34,020 bases of DNA from Candidatus Peregrinibacteria bacterium (GCA_016220175.1 JACRHZ010000073.1:1-34020); one strand, 5' to 3'. Positions 14,410 through 23,498 are shown, numbered from the stretch's first letter. Numbers and translations are program-made. The notes: generated by a model not told the origin, from the letters alone.

Positions 14410-16470
14410 TCATTTCCCCGCACTCTCTTCCTGCTTCATGATGTCTTCTGGTTTCGTAGTAATAATTTTATCTTCCGTATACGAAGCAATAATCTGAATT
14501 GCAACGTGTTTGAGTCCAGCGAAGAAAATTCCCTGACCAATTCCGGAATTGAGGAGAAGATATTTTTCTCCTTCGGTAAGATTAAAGACTTTCGTAAGTA
14601 CTTCCGCTGCGGTGGGAGATTGTTTCAGAAGAAGTTGCATAGATGAGTTTGTGATAATTGGCTTTCCGAAATCGCTCTTCAAAAAGTCCTCTACATCCTG
14701 AGTAATTGTGGAAACTCCGAGATAGTATTTTCTCGCCCTTTTCACAAGTCCATACAAAAATCGCGCAGAATCTTCGTATTGCATCATAATCCACGCCTCG
14801 TCGACCACAAGAATCCTCTTTTTCATCGACGACCTCACCCTGTTCCAGATGAAATTCAGAATAATATAAATTGCAATTGGTCTCAGTGATTCTTCGAGAT
14901 CACGAATTTGAAAAACGACGAGTCCACCAGAAAGATCAATATTCGTTGATTGATTGAAGAGTCCAGAAAACGTTCCCGAAGTATATTTCTGCAGACGTTC
15001 CTTGAGATTTTCTGCGCCTTTAATCGTGCCGAGGACATCATACAAATCTTGCATGGTAGGCGGTTCAACTTTTCCCGGATCTTCCGTTTCCATCGTAATG
15101 CCTTTGAGCGCATAAGTATCGAGAAGCGCTCTGTCCATAACGCCTTCCTCCGTCGGACTCAGTTTTCCGAGCATAAGATTAAAGAGACCATGAAGCGCAA
15201 TGATGTTTCCGCGAAGGAGATCTCCGGGGCGAATTACTTCACCTTGAAATGGAGAAGGAAGATCAAAAGGATTGATTCGTCTCTCAGAATTTAAAGACAC
15301 TTTGAGAAGTTTTCCCCCAACAGTTTCGCAGAGCGCTTCATACTCATTTTCCGGATCGATGACAATTACATCCGTTCCCATCATTATCGAACGAAGAATT
15401 TCGAGTTTTACCGCATACGATTTTCCCGCTCCAGATTTCGCAAAAATTACAGAATTCGCATTTTCGAGACTGAATCGATCAAAAATAATAAGCGAATCAT
15501 TATGGCGATTCAGTCCATAGAGAATTCCATCATTTGAAGTGAGTTCTGAACTTGTGAAGGGAAAACTTGTTGAGAGCGGCGAAGTATTCATATTTCTGAG
15601 GACTTCGATTTCATCTGAACAAATGGGAAGAGTTGAGTTAAAACCGTGTTCCTGTTGTAAATTTGCACTCTTCGTGAGGATGAGTTTTCCTCCGAGAATC
15701 GATTCGAGGTGCGTTTGGACTTTTCTGAGCTTCTCCAAACTTTCTGAATAAATCGTGAGATACAGGGCAAAATGAAAGAATTTTTCCTGTCCTCGCTGGA
15801 GCTTATCTCTGAGTTCTTCGGCATCCTGGAGCGAAGCTTCAATTGCGGGATCACGCACCATTCCTCGATCTCGGTTGAGATGAATGGTAGATTGCATTTG
15901 CGCGACTTTGTTGCGAAGTACTTTCATAATTGCAGCGGATTCACTCGGATAAATAAACATCGAAATATCCAAAGTAGCATCCAGATTAATCGCTGGAGAA
16001 AGCCAGTTGGCATCAATAAATCGCGGATATCCGTACACATAAAAACTTCTTGTGAAAATTCCTCCAATTTTGAGGTGATCAAAATTGATTTCCATTGATG
16101 AAGGCGCAATGAGATCTTTGATCGTTGCGAGTCCTTCTCGATACATCCTTTCGGCTTCCTTAATTCTCTTTTCCTCATCGGCCGTAAGCCCAACATTTCC
16201 TTTCTTTGCTGCTCCCTCGATAACTTTTGCTTCAGCATGAGCCGCCTTTTGAGATGCTGTTTTTCTTCCAAAAAGCCGTGCAAAAAATCCGAGTTTTTCT
16301 GGAGGTTGCGGAATAATCGGCTGCATGGAATTTGGCTGATTTTGAACAGGCGTTTCTCGCGACGGCAATGGTTCCTGAGATGGATGCATGGGAGCAGGCT
16401 GCTGAGCTTGCACCTCTGCAGGAGAGAATTGAACATGTGTTTGCTGATTTTGTGGAGTTGGATTTGGCAT
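14410..16470 (-). CDS. VirB4/TraC-like type IV secretion ATPase
   Basis: From ATG at 16470 the product has 686 residues. A Pro/Gln-rich N-terminus (about 1-60) precedes a mixed domain and a HerA/FtsK-type ATPase core. Walker A is AKSGAGKS (about residue 345), followed by IVIDPENEYEAL, and Walker B is RILVVDEAWIM (about residue 550). These are hallmarks of VirB4, the hexameric motor that drives pilus assembly and substrate transfer. The frame extends to a TTG at 16536, but the added residues look like non-conserved leader, so the ATG is preferred. It lies downstream of the YgjP-like gene with an 85-bp gap. As the VirB2-like operon is only 1.5 kb away on the other strand, the two probably serve the same appendage; VirB3, VirB6 and VirB8-10 are not visible here. 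Confidence 0.88.
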   Translation of the reverse strand: MPNPTPQNQQTHVQFSPAEVQAQQPAPMHPSQEPLPSRETPVQNQPNSMQPIIPQPPEKLGFFARLFGRKTASQKAAHAEAKVIEGAAKKGNVGLTADEEKRIKEAERMYREGLATIKDLIAPSSMEINFDHLKIGGIFTRSFYVYGYPRFIDANWLSPAINLDATLDISMFIYPSESAAIMKVLRNKVAQMQSTIHLNRDRGMVRDPAIEASLQDAEELRDKLQRGQEKFFHFALYLTIYSESLEKLRKVQTHLESILGGKLILTKSANLQQEHGFNSTLPICSDEIEVLRNMNTSPLSTSFPFTSSELTSNDGILYGLNRHNDSLIIFDRFSLENANSVIFAKSGAGKSYAVKLEILRSIMMGTDVIVIDPENEYEALCETVGGKLLKVSLNSERRINPFDLPSPFQGEVIRPGDLLRGNIIALHGLFNLMLGKLSPTEEGVMDRALLDTYALKGITMETEDPGKVEPPTMQDLYDVLGTIKGAENLKERLQKYTSGTFSGLFNQSTNIDLSGGLVVFQIRDLEESLRPIAIYIILNFIWNRVRSSMKKRILVVDEAWIMMQYEDSARFLYGLVKRARKYYLGVSTITQDVEDFLKSDFGKPIITNSSMQLLLKQSPTAAEVLTKVFNLTEGEKYLLLNSGIGQGIFFAGLKHVAIQIIASYTEDKIITTKPEDIMKQEESAGK

Positions 16471-16555
16471 TAGAAGAGAAATATCTTCATGAAGATTTCC
16501 CTTTATTATCTCATAAAAAGCCCTGAAAATCAACAAAAATGAAGCGATTCTCTTG

Positions 16556-17194
16556 TTATGTTGAATACGATTTCAGCTCTTTTCTCTGCCTCTTCCACTC
16601 CGGACAAAATCCGCCTACAATTGCCCAAAATTTTCTTGAATGATTCATTTCTTTTATGTGACAAAGCTCATGAATCATCACATACTGCCGAAGATGCGCT
16701 GGAAGTTTCATAAGCGCGGCATTCAACGAGATATTTCCTTTTCTGCTACAACTCCCCCACTTTGACGTTTGCGAACGGATTTTGAGACGCGAATATGGGA
16801 TTCCAATATTTTTGCTGATGTCATCGAGTTCAGGCGGCAGAAATTCCTCCGCGCTCCTCTTCAAAAAACTCCGAAAATACATTTCTCCATGTTTCTCGGT
16901 ATCCGCGCCAATGAGAACTTTCCCGAGATGAAATTTCACTGCTCCTGGCTGCAACTCATCAGAAAGCTCGAGAGTGAACTCTTTTCCCTGCACCACAAAT
17001 ACACTTTTCTGACTTTTTTCGAATTTCTGTAAACTTTCGAGAATCCACTCTCTCTTTCGATCTATAAAAAAAAGTGCTCTTTTTTTCGGAAAAAATATTG
17101 GGAGCACGACTTCTAAGAGGCATTTTGAGCGAATTTTTATCCTCAAATATTTTACTTTTTTCCTCGTAAAGATGATATCGAATGGAAATTTCAT
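16556..17194 (-). CDS. YgjP-like (DUF45) metallopeptidase
   Basis: This 212-residue protein of the YgjP/SprT-like zinc peptidase family has the SKWGSCS block (144-150), the zinc site HELCH (175-179) with a third ligand candidate at H185 in MNHSRKFW, and the usual GNISLNAALMKLP segment between. Family members are small cytoplasmic gluzincin-like proteins of poorly defined substrate. It precedes the VirB4-like gene on the same strand and may be co-transcribed with it. Start ATG at 17192-17194; a GAGAGG string directly abuts it, too close to act as a Shine-Dalgarno. Confidence 0.85.
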   Translation of the reverse strand: MKFPFDIIFTRKKVKYLRIKIRSKCLLEVVLPIFFPKKRALFFIDRKREWILESLQKFEKSQKSVFVVQGKEFTLELSDELQPGAVKFHLGKVLIGADTEKHGEMYFRSFLKRSAEEFLPPELDDISKNIGIPYSRLKIRSQTSKWGSCSRKGNISLNAALMKLPAHLRQYVMIHELCHIKEMNHSRKFWAIVGGFCPEWKRQRKELKSYST

Positions 17195-17240
17195 CCTCTC
17201 AGCGGTAAAATGTCTTTAAGAGTGTATGAAATAAGTTTAG

Positions 17241-17310
17241 AAATTGAAAATTAAAAATTAGAATTTATTTAATCCCGCTTTGCGGGATAAAATTCAAAAT
17301 TTAAAATTGT
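17241..17310. repeat. Heptanucleotide tract split by a hairpin, upstream of ribH
   Basis: Units AAATTGA, AAATTAA, AAATTAG and AATTTAT (17241-17268) are followed by a perfect 7-bp hairpin ATCCCGC-ttt-GCGGGAT (17272-17288), then AAATTCA, AAATTTA and AAATTGT (17290-17310). The tract ends three bases before the ribH ATG, so it forms the whole 5' leader. It shows none of the conserved FMN riboswitch blocks. Confidence 0.75.
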
Positions 17311-17313
17311 CCC

Positions 17314-17781
17314 ATGTCCTTCTTCTTCTCCAATTCCTTCCCTCAGGCTCAAAATCCATATTCTGTAGCCATTATCCGCTCGGAATTCAACGAAACTCTT
17401 ACTGCAAAGCTCCTATCATACGCAGAAAAGGGATTCAAAAAATGTGGAATCCCCGAAGATTTGATTGAAATTTTTTCCGTTCCCGGAGCTCTCGAAATTC
17501 CATTTGCTACCAAAAAAATCCTCGACACAGGGAATTTTGACGGTATTCTTGCCCTTGGAATTGTGATACGCGGAGAAACATACCATTTTGAGCTCGTTGC
17601 GAACGAATCAGCGCGCGGAATACTCGAACTGAGTATGGAAGGCTCTATTCCGATCATTAATGGAATTCTCACCACAGAAAATGAAGTCCAAATAACTCAG
17701 CGCCTCGAAAAAGGAATGGAGTTTGCCGCGAGTCTTGTAAAAATGATGAACCTTATGACCTCTCTCAATGAAAAAATCTGA
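17314..17781 (+). CDS. ribH: 6,7-dimethyl-8-ribityllumazine synthase
   Basis: This 155-residue enzyme condenses 5-amino-6-ribitylaminouracil with 3,4-dihydroxy-2-butanone 4-phosphate in riboflavin synthesis. The SVPGALEIPFA substrate loop (55-65) and the GETYHFE block with catalytic His91 are present, as is GILTTENEVQ leading to the conserved Arg130. The usual GTKAGNKG segment is shortened. No other rib gene occurs in the window, so substrates come from distant genes or elsewhere. It ends at TGA three bases before the convergent gene; the normal length shows that TGA is a stop in this organism. Confidence 0.92.
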   Translation: MSFFFSNSFPQAQNPYSVAIIRSEFNETLTAKLLSYAEKGFKKCGIPEDLIEIFSVPGALEIPFATKKILDTGNFDGILALGIVIRGETYHFELVANESARGILELSMEGSIPIINGILTTENEVQITQRLEKGMEFAASLVKMMNLMTSLNEKI

Positions 17782-17784
17782 TGC

Positions 17785-18504
17785 TTAGGAATTTGGGGTT
17801 TTGTTGGATTCATCAGCAGTTTCCTCAAAGTCAGCATCTACATTCCCACTTAGGACATTTTGCTCATGTACTTGATTTTCAAGAGTTTTCACGAGCGTCT
17901 GAAAGAATCCTCTTGAGAATGTATCGAGATTTTCAAGAGGCGGAACATCCAGAGATTTCCCATTAAAAAATTCCTGCATCACCATGACCTTAAAAAGAAC
18001 TAAGTTTTCATCAAGATTCCAGTCATAATCCAAAATAGTTTCGAGCATACGATGCGGATCTGAAGTCGCAACAGAAAAAATATTTCGCGTCCATTGAGAG
18101 ATCTCTGCTTTTGTCTCCTGAGGAAAAAAAGGACTGGCATTCTCCTTTTCCAAAGGAACATCCTGATTTGGGGCTTTAAGCAATTTCGCTTGGATAGCTT
18201 CAGCAGATTCTTTGTGAATGAGGGAAAGAATTACGAGAAGAAGATCAGACGGGATGTTTTTTGCCACGAGTCTCGAGATCACCACAAAGAACCGAGTAAA
18301 TCTGGGATCGTGGAGAAACTGAACAATAATATGCGCGAGGGTGAAATCCTGTTTCTTTTTCTTCGCCTCTTGCTTCCTGATCTTCTGAACAGCCGCCTGC
18401 GTTTTTCGATACTGATCACGAAATTGATCATAAGCTTCTTCGCTTACTTCTTGAGTTCCACTGCCCTGCGCATCACCTTGTTCAAACTGTTCAAAATCTG
18501 GCAC
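17785..18504 (-). CDS. Uncharacterised helical protein
   Basis: This 239-residue soluble protein has an acidic Gln/Glu-rich N-terminus (1-40), a basic helix KIRKQEAKKKKQ (42-53), a mainly helical middle (about 55-205) and an acidic, polar tail. The start is GTG at 18502-18504; there is no ATG upstream before an in-frame stop. No signal peptide or clear membrane helix is seen, although residues 68-95 are rather hydrophobic. It converges on ribH with a 3-bp gap. I do not recognise a family. The architecture (basic helix, hydrophobic helices, acidic ends) would fit an adaptor, but this is not shown. Confidence 0.65.
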   Translation of the reverse strand: MPDFEQFEQGDAQGSGTQEVSEEAYDQFRDQYRKTQAAVQKIRKQEAKKKKQDFTLAHIIVQFLHDPRFTRFFVVISRLVAKNIPSDLLLVILSLIHKESAEAIQAKLLKAPNQDVPLEKENASPFFPQETKAEISQWTRNIFSVATSDPHRMLETILDYDWNLDENLVLFKVMVMQEFFNGKSLDVPPLENLDTFSRGFFQTLVKTLENQVHEQNVLSGNVDADFEETADESNKTPNS

Positions 18505-18595
18505 GGAATTTTGGAAAAATTCAAACGGATTGTAGCAAATTCATATTGCTACTGCTACCAAAAAAATGATGTGAAATTTTGAGTTTTCCATTCCA

Positions 18596-18630
18596 TTTTG
18601 TATTTTGTACTTTGTGTTTTATGCTTTGTA
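18596..18630. repeat. Heptanucleotide tract TTTTGTA upstream of nadE
   Basis: Five consecutive 7-bp units run TTTTGTA, TTTTGTA, CTTTGTG, TTTTATG, CTTTGTA. The last unit supplies the start of the TACAAT -10 box of nadE. Confidence 0.85.
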
Positions 18631-18634
18631 CAAT
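18605..18634 (+). promoter_or_regulatory. Putative nadE promoter built from the repeat
   Basis: TACAAT (18629-18634, 5 of 6) lies 18 bp after TTGTAC (18605-18610, 3 of 6), both formed by the TTTTGTA heptamers. The leader before the ATG at 18652 would be only about 10 nt. The match could also be chance in a T-rich repeat. Confidence 0.4.
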
Positions 18635-18651
18635 AAATTTTCCTCAAAAAT

Positions 18652-19383
18652 ATGAAAACACGCGCCGAAAATATTATTCGTGGAATTCAAGAATATTTTC
18701 ATAAAAACGATCGAAAAAAAACAGTCGTGGGAATTTCCGGTGGTGTTGATTCTGCGGTAACCGCAGCACTTGCGGTTCGTGCTCTCGGAAAAGAAAATGT
18801 GTTCGGACTTATTTTGCCGTACACTGCCTTTTCAAGCCCTGAAAACACGCAAGATGCGAAGGAGGTTGGAGAATTTCTTGATATCCAATGTGAAGTGATA
18901 TCTATCGACTCAATTGCCGAGCAATTTTTTCAGTTTCCGTGGGTGAAAAAAGATCTTTCCAAAGGAAATATTCTCGCGAGAATTCGCATGATTCTGCTCT
19001 ATTCTTGGGCAAATGAAAATGGCGCGCTCGTCCTCGGAACATGTAATAAAAGCGAGGTCCTGCTCGGATATGAAACGAAATTTGGAGATGGCGCATCGGA
19101 CATTTCTATTCTCGGCAACCTTTGGAAAACAGAAGTTTGGGAAATGGCAAAATATCTTGGGCTTCCAGAAAAATTCATCACGAAGGCTCCTTCTGCAGAG
19201 CTCTATGAAGCTCAAACAGATGAAAATGAATTGGGATTTTCCTACAAAGAAGCAGATCTTATTTTACAGAACTGGGAAAAGGGAAACCCCTTGAACGACG
19301 ATGACCCAAAAGTGAAAGAAATTTTAAGAAGAATTGTTGCGAGCGAACATAAAAGAAAAATTGTTCCTACGATTTCAGGCTAA
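18652..19383 (+). CDS. nadE: NH3-dependent NAD+ synthetase
   Basis: This 243-residue enzyme amidates deamido-NAD with ammonia and ATP. The PP-loop motif SGGVDS is at 29-34. The GTCNKSEVLLGYETKFGDGASDISILGNLWKTEVW block that binds ATP and deamido-NAD is intact, followed by the flexible KAPSAELYEAQTDENELGF segment. It has no N-terminal glutaminase domain, so it is the short ammonia-dependent form. It ends 17 bp from the convergent O-antigen-ligase-like gene. Confidence 0.95.
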   Translation: MKTRAENIIRGIQEYFHKNDRKKTVVGISGGVDSAVTAALAVRALGKENVFGLILPYTAFSSPENTQDAKEVGEFLDIQCEVISIDSIAEQFFQFPWVKKDLSKGNILARIRMILLYSWANENGALVLGTCNKSEVLLGYETKFGDGASDISILGNLWKTEVWEMAKYLGLPEKFITKAPSAELYEAQTDENELGFSYKEADLILQNWEKGNPLNDDDPKVKEILRRIVASEHKRKIVPTISG

Positions 19384-19399
19384 TAGAAATTTTCTATCT

Positions 19400-20773
19400 C
19401 TACGAAAATTTTCGAAAAATTTTTTGTGAGAAAGATGTAAAAAATCTCTTCACTTTTGTAAAAAATCCTGATTTTTCTGTTGGAGAAAGGAGAATTCCCG
19501 CAAGACCCCAAAATGTGAGAGAAACACTCGCACTTTCCCATGAGTGGAGCAGTATCGCCATGATCGAAATACCAAGAAGGCCACACATAAGTGCCTGTCC
19601 TCGCCAATCATGAATCTGAAAGAGTCTCTTCCCGAGCAAAAAAAGAATCATAAAAAAGAGAATTAACCCCGGAAATCCAGTATCAATTCCCACTTGTAAA
19701 TACCAACTTTCCGGAATAAATCCAGTTTCATTTGCATAAAATCTAGCAGATGCGGGACCTGAATCTCCGAGTCCCGTACCAAACGGATGCAGAAGGATAT
19801 GAAGAATTCCATCCCTACTTCTCTCGAAATGTCCCTGATTTGAAGAAATGCGTATGATAACCTTTTCAAAGAATTCATGAGCGAAGAAGGAGAGTGAAAC
19901 AAATGCAACAAGAGCAAGCGAAATCAAACTCCAAAATGTCTTCTTGAACCACTGTTTTTCACGAAAAAGAATGATAAATCCGAGAGTGAGGGAAACTATC
20001 GCCCCAGCCCATGCCGACCTGGAATACGCAAAGACCAGATCAAAAATTCCTATGAGAAACATCGTTGCGCCGAATGCACGAAGTGGAGCATTTTTTTGGA
20101 TTTCTTTTTTCCGATGAAACGGATGAAGGACAAGAAAAAAGAAAAGTGGAAGCGTAAACATCAAAAACGCTGAAAAATCGTTAGGACCGCTGAAAAAAGA
20201 TTGGAGTCGACACGTGTTCGTAAAGGAAATCATTTGGCAGTAGGATGTCGGTCCTCCCGGAGCGAAATCACTAAATACGGGAGAATACCCGAAATGAACG
20301 AGAAAATCCTGCGGAAGAAATTTTTGAAAGACTCCAAAGAAAAATGTAATTGCAGCCACGCCGAGAAAATAATGAAAAAATTTGTTCCGCTCTTCTTCTT
20401 TCAGTGGAAAATGACGAACGAGTAAGAAAAATATCAAAAATAATAGTGAATATTTTGCTCCAAAAATTGTCCGCTCAATATCCAAAATTCCCCATCGAAA
20501 GAATCCTGTAGATAGAGCCCACACGATGTACAGAGTAATCACTCCATCGAGAGTGTCAAATTTTGGGAATGGAATTTTTTTTTGAAAAATAAGAATCGCG
20601 AGAGCAAGAGCAAAAATAACAATGAGAATTTCTTTCCACGCCGCAATCCAGAGAGGAAAAGGAACATCCACGTACAGAAAAATTCCCTGAAACACATTCA
20701 TGAGAAATGCGTGAAAAGGAAGGAAAATGAAGAGAAAAGTGAGGATGCCGAGATTGAGGTTGCGGAGAGACAC
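19400..20773 (-). CDS. O-antigen ligase/polymerase-like (Wzy_C family) membrane protein
   Basis: This 457-residue protein has about eleven hydrophobic segments and a large extracytoplasmic loop between late helices. That loop has the O-antigen ligase family pattern: an Arg-rich entry (FERSRDGILHILLHPFGTGLGDSG), then a segment leading to ESWYLQVGIDTGFPGLILF. WaaL, Wzy and related proteins transfer lipid-linked sugars to acceptors at the outer membrane face; the acceptor here is unknown, and a surface glycan or glycosylated protein is equally possible. Start is GTG at 20771-20773, with no in-frame ATG before an upstream stop. No glycosyltransferases are next to it. The gene start is adjacent to a heptamer tract. 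Confidence 0.75.
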   Translation of the reverse strand: MSLRNLNLGILTFLFIFLPFHAFLMNVFQGIFLYVDVPFPLWIAAWKEILIVIFALALAILIFQKKIPFPKFDTLDGVITLYIVWALSTGFFRWGILDIERTIFGAKYSLLFLIFFLLVRHFPLKEEERNKFFHYFLGVAAITFFFGVFQKFLPQDFLVHFGYSPVFSDFAPGGPTSYCQMISFTNTCRLQSFFSGPNDFSAFLMFTLPLFFFLVLHPFHRKKEIQKNAPLRAFGATMFLIGIFDLVFAYSRSAWAGAIVSLTLGFIILFREKQWFKKTFWSLISLALVAFVSLSFFAHEFFEKVIIRISSNQGHFERSRDGILHILLHPFGTGLGDSGPASARFYANETGFIPESWYLQVGIDTGFPGLILFFMILFLLGKRLFQIHDWRGQALMCGLLGISIMAILLHSWESASVSLTFWGLAGILLSPTEKSGFFTKVKRFFTSFSQKIFRKFS

Positions 20774-20781
20774 GAGGAAAA

Positions 20782-20880
20782 AATGTAAAAGATAAAATGT
20801 AAAATGTTAAAAAAAATTCTAAGTTCTAAAATTTAATGCTTAAAAATTAAGACTTATTTTTACATTTTGCCTTTTACATT
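20782..20880. repeat. Inverted heptanucleotide tracts between the ligase-like gene and alaS
   Basis: The 23-bp arm 20782-20804 (AATGTAA AAGATAA AATGTAA AA) and the arm 20858-20880 are inverted copies matching at 21 of 23 positions. Both have 7-bp periodicity. The right arm overlaps the alaS stop codon and its last two codons. A close copy of the arm is at 26913-26935. Confidence 0.85.
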
Positions 20881-23498
20881 TTACATTCTTCTTCCACTCT
20901 CTTCCTGATCTCCTGAAACTGTTCCAAGTTCACTCCCGCTCCCTGCGCAAAATTTTGAGCTCCACCGCCGCTTCCTCCCGCAAATTCCGTAATTTTTTGA
21001 AGAATGTCTTTCGCGGAAATTTTTCCTTTTGAAGCCACGGAAATCCCACCGTCTCTCGTAAATGTCACGGCGACATCAATTCCACGCTGAACGAGTTCTC
21101 GAGCCAGCGCTCCAATTTTTTTCTTGTCTCCTGTCGGAATTGGTTCACAAACAACTTTCTTGCCATTCACATCTTTTTGAAGAGGAATAAGCTCATCTGT
21201 CTCCAATCTCACAATTTCTTTATTGATCGCAATATGTTCATTTTCTAAATCTTTCCTTTCCTGAAGAAAAATCTTTACTCTTTCTTCGAGTTGTTCAACG
21301 GGGGTTTTTAAACTTGCAGCAATCGATTCTGTCATATCGGATAATTTCCAGAGAAATCTTTGAGCCTCCTTTGCACACACAAGCTCCATTCTCCGAATTC
21401 CACTCGCGACACTTGATTCCGAAATAATTTTTATCGCACCAATATCAGCAGTGTTTCGCACATGAGTTCCTCCGCACAGTTCAAAACTTTTGTCTCCCAT
21501 TCGAATTGTGCGAACAATATTTTCATATTTTTCTGAAAAAAGAGCCTCGGCTCCTGCTTTTTTCGCTTCTTCGAGCGGCATTTCTTTGGTAGCAACTTCA
21601 TTTGCGGAATTCACCCAATCGCAAATTATTTGTTCGATTTCACGAATTTCTTCTTTCGTGACTGCTTTTGGATGGGAAAAATCGAAGCGCGTTCGAGTAG
21701 ATTCCACGAGTGAACCTTGTTGTTCCACATGTTTTCCGAGTACTTGTTTGAGAGCGGCATGAAGAAGATGCGCAAGCGAATGATGACGACGAATTTGTTC
21801 TCTTCTTTCCACATCAATTTTTAGAAAAACTTTATTTTCTTTCTCGAGAGGCGATTCCCCAGATATAATTTTACCAATATGCACAAAAACTCCATTCGGC
21901 ATTTTCTGAACATCCTGAACTTCAATTTTAATTCCAGAATCAGATTCTACTAATCCGGTATCTGCGACTTGTCCTCCTGATTCGGCATAAAACGGAGTTT
22001 CATCGAGCGCGAATTCTACGATTCCTTCGCCCACTTCTTGAATTGCGAGAATTTTTGATTTCCCTTCATTTTTTTCATATCCAATAAATTTTGTTTTCGG
22101 AAGATTTTCAAATATTTTCCGATCAGCATTCTTTCGATCAAAAAATTCTCCTTTTCCTTCTCGAGATCTTTTCTTTTGCTGTTCCATTTCTTGATCAAAC
22201 TTCCTTTCATCCACGGAAATCCCTTTTTCCCTTGCGATATCTCGAGTAATGTCGAGAGGAAATCCATAGGTATCAAACAGTTTAAACGCGTCTTCTCCTG
22301 AAATTACTTTTGGATTTTTCTCCAGAATTTCTTCGAGAATTTTTTCTCCCCGTTCAAGTGTTTCAAAAAACTTTTCTTCTTCAATTTTTATCGTGGTGAA
22401 AATCGTTTCCTTTCGTTCTTCAATTTCTGGATAAAATTCTTTGAAATCTTGAATGTATGCGTCAGAAATTTTCGTGAGAAATGGCGTATTAATGCCCAGA
22501 GTTCGACCATACCGAACTGCCCGACGAATCAGCCTTCGGAGTACGTAACCTCGACCTTCATTGGAAGGAATCGCACCATCAGCGATGATATGCGTTGCGG
22601 CACGGGAATGATCGGCAATAATCCGCATCGCGCGAGTAATCGGATTTTTTACATCAATATCTCCAGAATATGGCGGATATTTCTTTTTGGAGATTTTTTC
22701 TGTTGCGGTAATAACTGCCGAAAATGAGTCAGTTTCAAATATTGTTGGATTTCCATTGAGCACCATCACAATTCTCTCAAGTCCCATTCCTGTATCGACA
22801 TTTTGTGCTGCGAGTTTCGTTAATTTTCCGTCTGCATCTTGATTGAATTCCATGAGCACGTCATTCCAGACTTCGATAAAATCGGTTTCGTCCGTCGCGG
22901 GAGTTTGTTCTTTTTTTGGTTTTTCTTTGCCAATATACACGTACATTTCGGTACATGGACCACATGGACCTCCTCCGCTTCCCGCAGGTCCCCAAAAATT
23001 ATCGCCTCGTCCTTTTTTCCCTCCCGGTTTTGGACCAATTGGAATAATCCGTTCTTCAGGAATTCCGAGTTTTTTCCAAATTTCTATACTTTCGGTATCG
23101 AGCGGAATATCTTTGTCTCCACCAAAAACAGTTACCCAAATTTTTTCAGCAGGAATTTTGAGTTCTTTCGTAAGAAATTCAAAACTCATTTGAATCGCGC
23201 CTTTTTTGAAATAATCGCCAAGAGACCAATTTCCGAGCATTTCGAAATACGTGAGATGTCGATTATCTCCAACTTCATCAATGTCATTCGTCCGAACACA
23301 TTTTTGCGCGCTACAAAGCCTTTTTCCCTTGGGATGCGGTTTTCCCATAAGATTCGGCACAAACTGCTGCATTCCGGCAGTCGTAAACAAAACGGTATGA
23401 TCGTTCTCAGGAAGAAGCGAATCACTCGCAACAAGTGCGTGATTTTTGGAAATAAAGTAATCGAGATATTTCTTGCGAATTTCTTTGGAAGTAACCAT
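20874..23498 (-). CDS. alaS: Alanyl-tRNA synthetase
   Basis: This 874-residue class II synthetase charges tRNA(Ala). The N-terminal catalytic core includes FTTAGMQQFVPNLMG and ERIVMVLNG. The editing domain has HHSLAH (about 568-573) and CGGTHV (about 675-680), supplying the zinc/editing ligands. The C-terminal DHHA1-like domain contains GGSGGGAQNFAQGAG. Length is full. The C-terminus (ECKM) and TAA are encoded by a heptamer repeat. Upstream lie a UUCG-type mini-hairpin and a palindromic element. Start ATG at 23496-23498, preceded by CTCCTC rather than a Shine-Dalgarno. AlaX at 843 adds trans-editing. Confidence 0.97.
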   Translation of the reverse strand: MVTSKEIRKKYLDYFISKNHALVASDSLLPENDHTVLFTTAGMQQFVPNLMGKPHPKGKRLCSAQKCVRTNDIDEVGDNRHLTYFEMLGNWSLGDYFKKGAIQMSFEFLTKELKIPAEKIWVTVFGGDKDIPLDTESIEIWKKLGIPEERIIPIGPKPGGKKGRGDNFWGPAGSGGGPCGPCTEMYVYIGKEKPKKEQTPATDETDFIEVWNDVLMEFNQDADGKLTKLAAQNVDTGMGLERIVMVLNGNPTIFETDSFSAVITATEKISKKKYPPYSGDIDVKNPITRAMRIIADHSRAATHIIADGAIPSNEGRGYVLRRLIRRAVRYGRTLGINTPFLTKISDAYIQDFKEFYPEIEERKETIFTTIKIEEEKFFETLERGEKILEEILEKNPKVISGEDAFKLFDTYGFPLDITRDIAREKGISVDERKFDQEMEQQKKRSREGKGEFFDRKNADRKIFENLPKTKFIGYEKNEGKSKILAIQEVGEGIVEFALDETPFYAESGGQVADTGLVESDSGIKIEVQDVQKMPNGVFVHIGKIISGESPLEKENKVFLKIDVERREQIRRHHSLAHLLHAALKQVLGKHVEQQGSLVESTRTRFDFSHPKAVTKEEIREIEQIICDWVNSANEVATKEMPLEEAKKAGAEALFSEKYENIVRTIRMGDKSFELCGGTHVRNTADIGAIKIISESSVASGIRRMELVCAKEAQRFLWKLSDMTESIAASLKTPVEQLEERVKIFLQERKDLENEHIAINKEIVRLETDELIPLQKDVNGKKVVCEPIPTGDKKKIGALARELVQRGIDVAVTFTRDGGISVASKGKISAKDILQKITEFAGGSGGGAQNFAQGAGVNLEQFQEIRKRVEEECKM

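Noticed and set aside
17195-17313. FMN riboswitch before ribH
   Set aside because: The region is heptamer repeats plus a small hairpin. The conserved FMN aptamer blocks are absent.
130-17781. UGA read as glycine (Gracilibacteria/Absconditabacteria code)
   Set aside because: alaS, dnaK and other long genes contain no in-frame TGA, and ribH, bcp and others end at TGA at normal family length. The TGA at 130 is at the IS junction.
19384-19440. Terminator between nadE and the ligase-like gene
   Set aside because: The A/T-only palindromes there have no GC-rich stem.
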